NCBI GenBank assembly: GCA_050302175.1
Contig: JBNLAN010000022.1
Coordinates: 124,001 to 188,000, forward strand
Direction: 5' to 3'
Length of the DNA stretch: 64,000 bases
Source: JBNLAN01 sp050302175
Lineage (GTDB): Bacteria; Pseudomonadota; Zetaproteobacteria; Mariprofundales; Mariprofundaceae
A model generated the notes under the pieces. It did not search any database. It saw only the letters and a list, made by a program, of their open reading frames with translations, and was not told the DNA's origin. Positions 61,300-64,000 of this stretch are shown here, one piece after another. The translations under genes were made by a program, and so were the position numbers. Numbering within the stretch: position 1 is the first letter of the stretch; each line of letters starts with the position of its first letter.

Positions 61300-62640
61300 A
61301 TGCCATCGCTTATTGCCCTGACGCTGGCATTGCTGTGCTTTGCATTCCCGGCCCGCGCAGAGGTTATCGATGCGCTGGCGGCTACCATCAATGGTGAAGC
61401 AATCACCTGCTATCAGGTTGAGAAAAGCTACGAAGATCTCTTACGCCAGTTGCAACAAACCGGCCAGAAGAAATCATCGCTTCCGGAAGAGAGCATCTTG
61501 AGAAAGCGAGCGCTCGATGCGCGCATTACACTAACCCTGCAGCTACAACAGGCCCGGCAACTGGAGCTTTCAACCAGCGATGAGGATATTGACCGCACCA
61601 TTGCCAATATTGAAACCAATAACGGGATACCGGCAGGGCGATTGCCGGAGGTGCTGAAAACGCAGGGGATCGACTACGACGAATACCGGGAGACCCTGCG
61701 CGACCAGCTGACCATCAGTAAACTGGTTAATCTCGACGTACGCTCGAAAATCCAGATCAGCGAAGAGGCGATGCGCGAATTTTACCGCAAAAATATCACC
61801 AACCCCAAACCGGTACGTGAAATTCATCTGGCTCAGGTCTATATCGCACTGCCGCTTGATCCCAAGCCTGAGGAAGTGGCGGCAACGCGCAAAAAAGCCC
61901 TTTCTGTGCAAAAAGCGGCCAAACAAGGGAAAAACTTTTCGCGTATCGTCGCCCTGAATTCGGATGCTCCCGATGCACGCAGTGGCGGCGATATGGGCTG
62001 GGTGCAAGCTGGCGCCCTCTCGCCACAATTTGCTTCGGTCGCTGCGTTGCCCGCAGGCGGCGTCAGTGATCCCCTGCGGTCAAGTGCAGGCTTTCATATC
62101 ATCAAGGTACTGGAGGAGCGCTGGAAAAAGCCGGAGACCAAGGGCCGGAGCTACGATGAGGTGCATGCCCGTCATATCCTGCTAAAAATCCCCACCGATG
62201 CCGACACCGCCACACGCGCCAAAATTCGTTACCGGGCAGAAAATATTGCCCGCGAAATGAGCAAGGCCGACGACGAAGAGTTTGCCACACGTGCCAAAGA
62301 GGTTTCGCAAGGCCCGAGCGCACCACGAGGCGGCGACCTTGGCTGGTTCCAGCGCGGGCAGATGGTTCCGGAATTTGAAAAGAAGGTCTTCGCAATGAAA
62401 GAGGGAGAGACCAGCGGTATCGTCGAAACACAATTTGGTCTGCATATCATCCGGCTTATCGAGCGGCGACATGTCGACCCCAACTCGTTCGAGGCACATC
62501 GCGAACGCATCAAAGAGACCCTGCTCAACATCGATATGCAGGAACGCGTACCGCGCTGGCTGGCCGGGCTGAAGGCAAGGGCAACCATCGAGCAATTCAA
62601 ATGCCCGCCGTTGCTCAAGTTCTCTCCAACCAGCAAGTAA
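61300..62640 (+). CDS. surA: Periplasmic chaperone/peptidyl-prolyl isomerase SurA
   Basis: Folds outer-membrane proteins including LptD. 446 residues. Signal peptide (1-20, ending ARA), N-terminal chaperone domain (about 20-165), parvulin domain 1 (about 170-270, with SGGDMGWV and HIIKVLEE) and parvulin domain 2 (about 285-395, HARHILLK, GGDLGWFQ and HIIRLIE). The last residues, from about 433, read FKCPPLLKFSPTSK and come from a 30-bp repeat also found upstream of ubiG; a Cys at the end is unusual. pdxA starts one base after the stop. Confidence 0.93.
   Translation: MPSLIALTLALLCFAFPARAEVIDALAATINGEAITCYQVEKSYEDLLRQLQQTGQKKSSLPEESILRKRALDARITLTLQLQQARQLELSTSDEDIDRTIANIETNNGIPAGRLPEVLKTQGIDYDEYRETLRDQLTISKLVNLDVRSKIQISEEAMREFYRKNITNPKPVREIHLAQVYIALPLDPKPEEVAATRKKALSVQKAAKQGKNFSRIVALNSDAPDARSGGDMGWVQAGALSPQFASVAALPAGGVSDPLRSSAGFHIIKVLEERWKKPETKGRSYDEVHARHILLKIPTDADTATRAKIRYRAENIAREMSKADDEEFATRAKEVSQGPSAPRGGDLGWFQRGQMVPEFEKKVFAMKEGETSGIVETQFGLHIIRLIERRHVDPNSFEAHRERIKETLLNIDMQERVPRWLAGLKARATIEQFKCPPLLKFSPTSK
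62603..62632 (+). repeat. 30-bp repeat, copy B (inside surA 3' end)
   Basis: Same sequence as 58264-58293 with one change. It encodes the final residues of SurA (CPPLLKFSPT), so the repeat appears to have joined the gene end. Confidence 0.8.
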
Positions 62641-62641
62641 C

Positions 62642-63634
62642 GTGCAGGCCCCGCTGCTGCTAACCCCGGGGGAACCGGCCGGTATCGGCCCGGATTGCGT
62701 GCTGCGCGCCTGGCAGCACAACCCTGCGCAGTTTGATGATATCTGCATCGTTGCCCCACCTGCATGGATTACCGGCAGGGCCAGCGACATTGGTATCGCT
62801 GTCGAGATCGAACGCAGCGATACCCCCAAAACGCCATCGGCATCCGGCACCCTCTGCTGCTGGAATCCTGTGGCGAATCCTGTTCCCGATGTGCGCCCCG
62901 GCATCCCGACAGAAGCGGCCTCGCCCATCGTCATCGGCTCTATTGAGGCGGCAGCAAAAGCCTGCATGGATCAACGTGCAAGCGGGCTTGTCACCGGCCC
63001 CATCGAGAAATCGGTGCTTAAGGCTGCGGGCTTTGTCTTCCCCGGCCACACCGAATTTCTGGCCAATATCGCGGGGGTGGATCGCGTGGTGATGATGCTG
63101 GCTTCCGAAGCGCTTCGCATTGCTCTGCTCACCACGCACATGGCGCTGAAAGATGTTCCCGATACACTCTCTATTGAAGAGACTCGCGAGATTATCCGCA
63201 TCACGCATGTCGACCTGCGCAGCAAATTCGGCCTCACCAATCCCCGGATCGCACTCTGTGCTTTGAACCCGCATGCAGGCGAATCCGGCCACTTCGGTCG
63301 CGAGGAGATTGAAATTCTTCTGCCGGCAGCCGAGCAGGCACAGACCGATGGAATCGATATCTCCGCGCCTTTGGCAGCCGACAGCCTTTTCTCTCCCGAG
63401 TCACGCACGCAATACGATGCCATCATCTGCTGCTACCACGATCAGGGGCTGATTCCGATCAAGGCGCTCTCTTTTGGCGAGGCGGTGAATGTCACCCTCG
63501 GGCTGCCGTTTATCCGTACCAGTGTTGATCACGGCACTGCACTGAGCCGTGCAGGCGGAAATGATGTGCGCTATAGTAGCCTTATTGCCGCCATCACCAT
63601 GGCAAGGCAAATGAACCAACGGAGGAATGCGTAG
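62642..63634 (+). CDS. pdxA: 4-hydroxythreonine-4-phosphate dehydrogenase
   Basis: Vitamin B6 synthesis enzyme. 330 residues. Start GTG 62642 gives LLLTPGEPAGIGPD. Metal-site His in FPGHTEFLA, and later GRHIALCALNPHAGE-like RIALCALNPHAGE, plus YHDQGLIPIKALSF. A surA-pdxA pair is also seen in E. coli. The stop overlaps the following yqgE-type gene. Confidence 0.94.
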   Translation: MQAPLLLTPGEPAGIGPDCVLRAWQHNPAQFDDICIVAPPAWITGRASDIGIAVEIERSDTPKTPSASGTLCCWNPVANPVPDVRPGIPTEAASPIVIGSIEAAAKACMDQRASGLVTGPIEKSVLKAAGFVFPGHTEFLANIAGVDRVVMMLASEALRIALLTTHMALKDVPDTLSIEETREIIRITHVDLRSKFGLTNPRIALCALNPHAGESGHFGREEIEILLPAAEQAQTDGIDISAPLAADSLFSPESRTQYDAIICCYHDQGLIPIKALSFGEAVNVTLGLPFIRTSVDHGTALSRAGGNDVRYSSLIAAITMARQMNQRRNA

Positions 63635-64000
63635 TGCTGATGGACTCACTTACCGGACAACTGTTGCTTGCCACCCCTTCCCTGCAGGATCCCAACTTTG
63701 CAGGCTCGGTTGTACTGATCTGCCATCACGATGCCGATGGTAGCATGGGGCTCATCATCAACCGCCCGCAAACCATCACCATTGGCGAAGTGCTGACCGA
63801 TCTGGAGTTCAGCATGCTGCCCGACTCCGATCCGAACAGCATACAGATTCAGAAGGATGCCCTCACATTTGAAGGGGGGCCGGTCGATCCATTCCGCGGC
63901 TTCATTTTGCACGATGGCTGGCATGTTTATGAATCGACCATGCAAATATCGCCTGAATTACACCTCACCACTTCGCGTGATGTGCTCGAAGACGTGGGCA
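63634..64000 (+). CDS. YqgE/AlgH-family protein (3' end missing)
   Basis: Runs off the window; about 122 residues are visible. It shows family blocks LLLATPSLQDPNFAGSVVLIC, MGLIINRP and FEGGPVDP. GTG at 63634 (GGAGG 8 bp upstream, overlapping the pdxA stop) is chosen; ATG 63640 is an alternative. Function of the family is not settled. Confidence 0.88.
   Translation, partial: MLMDSLTGQLLLATPSLQDPNFAGSVVLICHHDADGSMGLIINRPQTITIGEVLTDLEFSMLPDSDPNSIQIQKDALTFEGGPVDPFRGFILHDGWHVYESTMQISPELHLTTSRDVLEDVG

Overview
The window is a 64 kb chromosomal segment from a Gram-negative bacterium, almost certainly a proteobacterium. It is devoted mainly to building the cell envelope. Evidence includes lipid A, Kdo and heptose genes (waaA, lpxK, lpxL-like, waaF, waaC, hldE1, kdsB, lpxC), LPS export genes (lptF/G-type, lptD), a complete mraZ-to-ftsZ division and cell-wall (dcw) cluster with a meso-diaminopimelate-type murE, ubiG and dksA. 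The gene set and style fit a deep-branching proteobacterium such as a Zetaproteobacterium, but that placement is inference. Genes are packed tightly and about fifteen junctions are 4-bp ATGA overlaps.

Layout. 1-4.7 kb: the end of a TolC-like gene and an RND pump, closed by a terminator. 4.7-7.7 kb (minus): a cyclic-nucleotide-binding protein, a CaCA exchanger and a CPA1 antiporter. 7.8-28.5 kb: LPS inner core and glycan genes, with nine sugar- or Kdo-transferring or priming glycosyltransferases, five SAM methyltransferases plus an isoprenylcysteine-type methyltransferase, and a WecD/WecE-like pair. A polyprenyl-phosphate GT2 and a GT-C transferase together look like an Arn-type module. hldE1 and kdsB close the region. 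28.6-29.9 kb: an AT-richer accessory insert with two unknown genes and a RelE/RHH toxin-antitoxin pair. 30.1-49.0 kb: the dcw cluster mraZ-rsmH-ftsL-ftsI-murE-murF-mraY-murD-ftsW-murG-murC-murB-(59-aa ORF)-ddl-ftsQ-ftsA-ftsZ-lpxC, starting at MraZ boxes and ending at a terminator. 49.2-52.6 kb: a small charged protein, an ankyrin-type protein, a CHASE2 adenylate cyclase and dksA. 53.0-58.2 kb: DUF2167 and M50 membrane proteins, lipB, a rhodanese, nagZ and two oligopeptide-permease subunits. 58.5 kb to the end: ubiG, lptD, surA, pdxA and the start of a yqgE/algH gene.

How the genes fit together. Lipid A is started by LpxC and continued by LpxK, WaaA and an LpxL-type acyltransferase. Heptose and Kdo precursors from HldE1 and KdsB feed WaaC, WaaF and WaaA. 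LptF/G and LptD export the product, with SurA folding LptD. Peptidoglycan precursors are made by the Mur/Ddl enzymes and used by FtsI/FtsW under FtsQ/A/Z. NagZ and the OppBC-type permease would fit muropeptide recycling. No single large novel system is evident. The best leads are the Arn-like sugar module, the 28.6-29.3 kb two-gene insert, the unlisted 59-aa gene inside the dcw cluster, the inverted second copy of the MraZ boxes, and a 30-bp repeat that forms the end of surA. No rRNA, tRNA, CRISPR array or insertion sequence was recognised.
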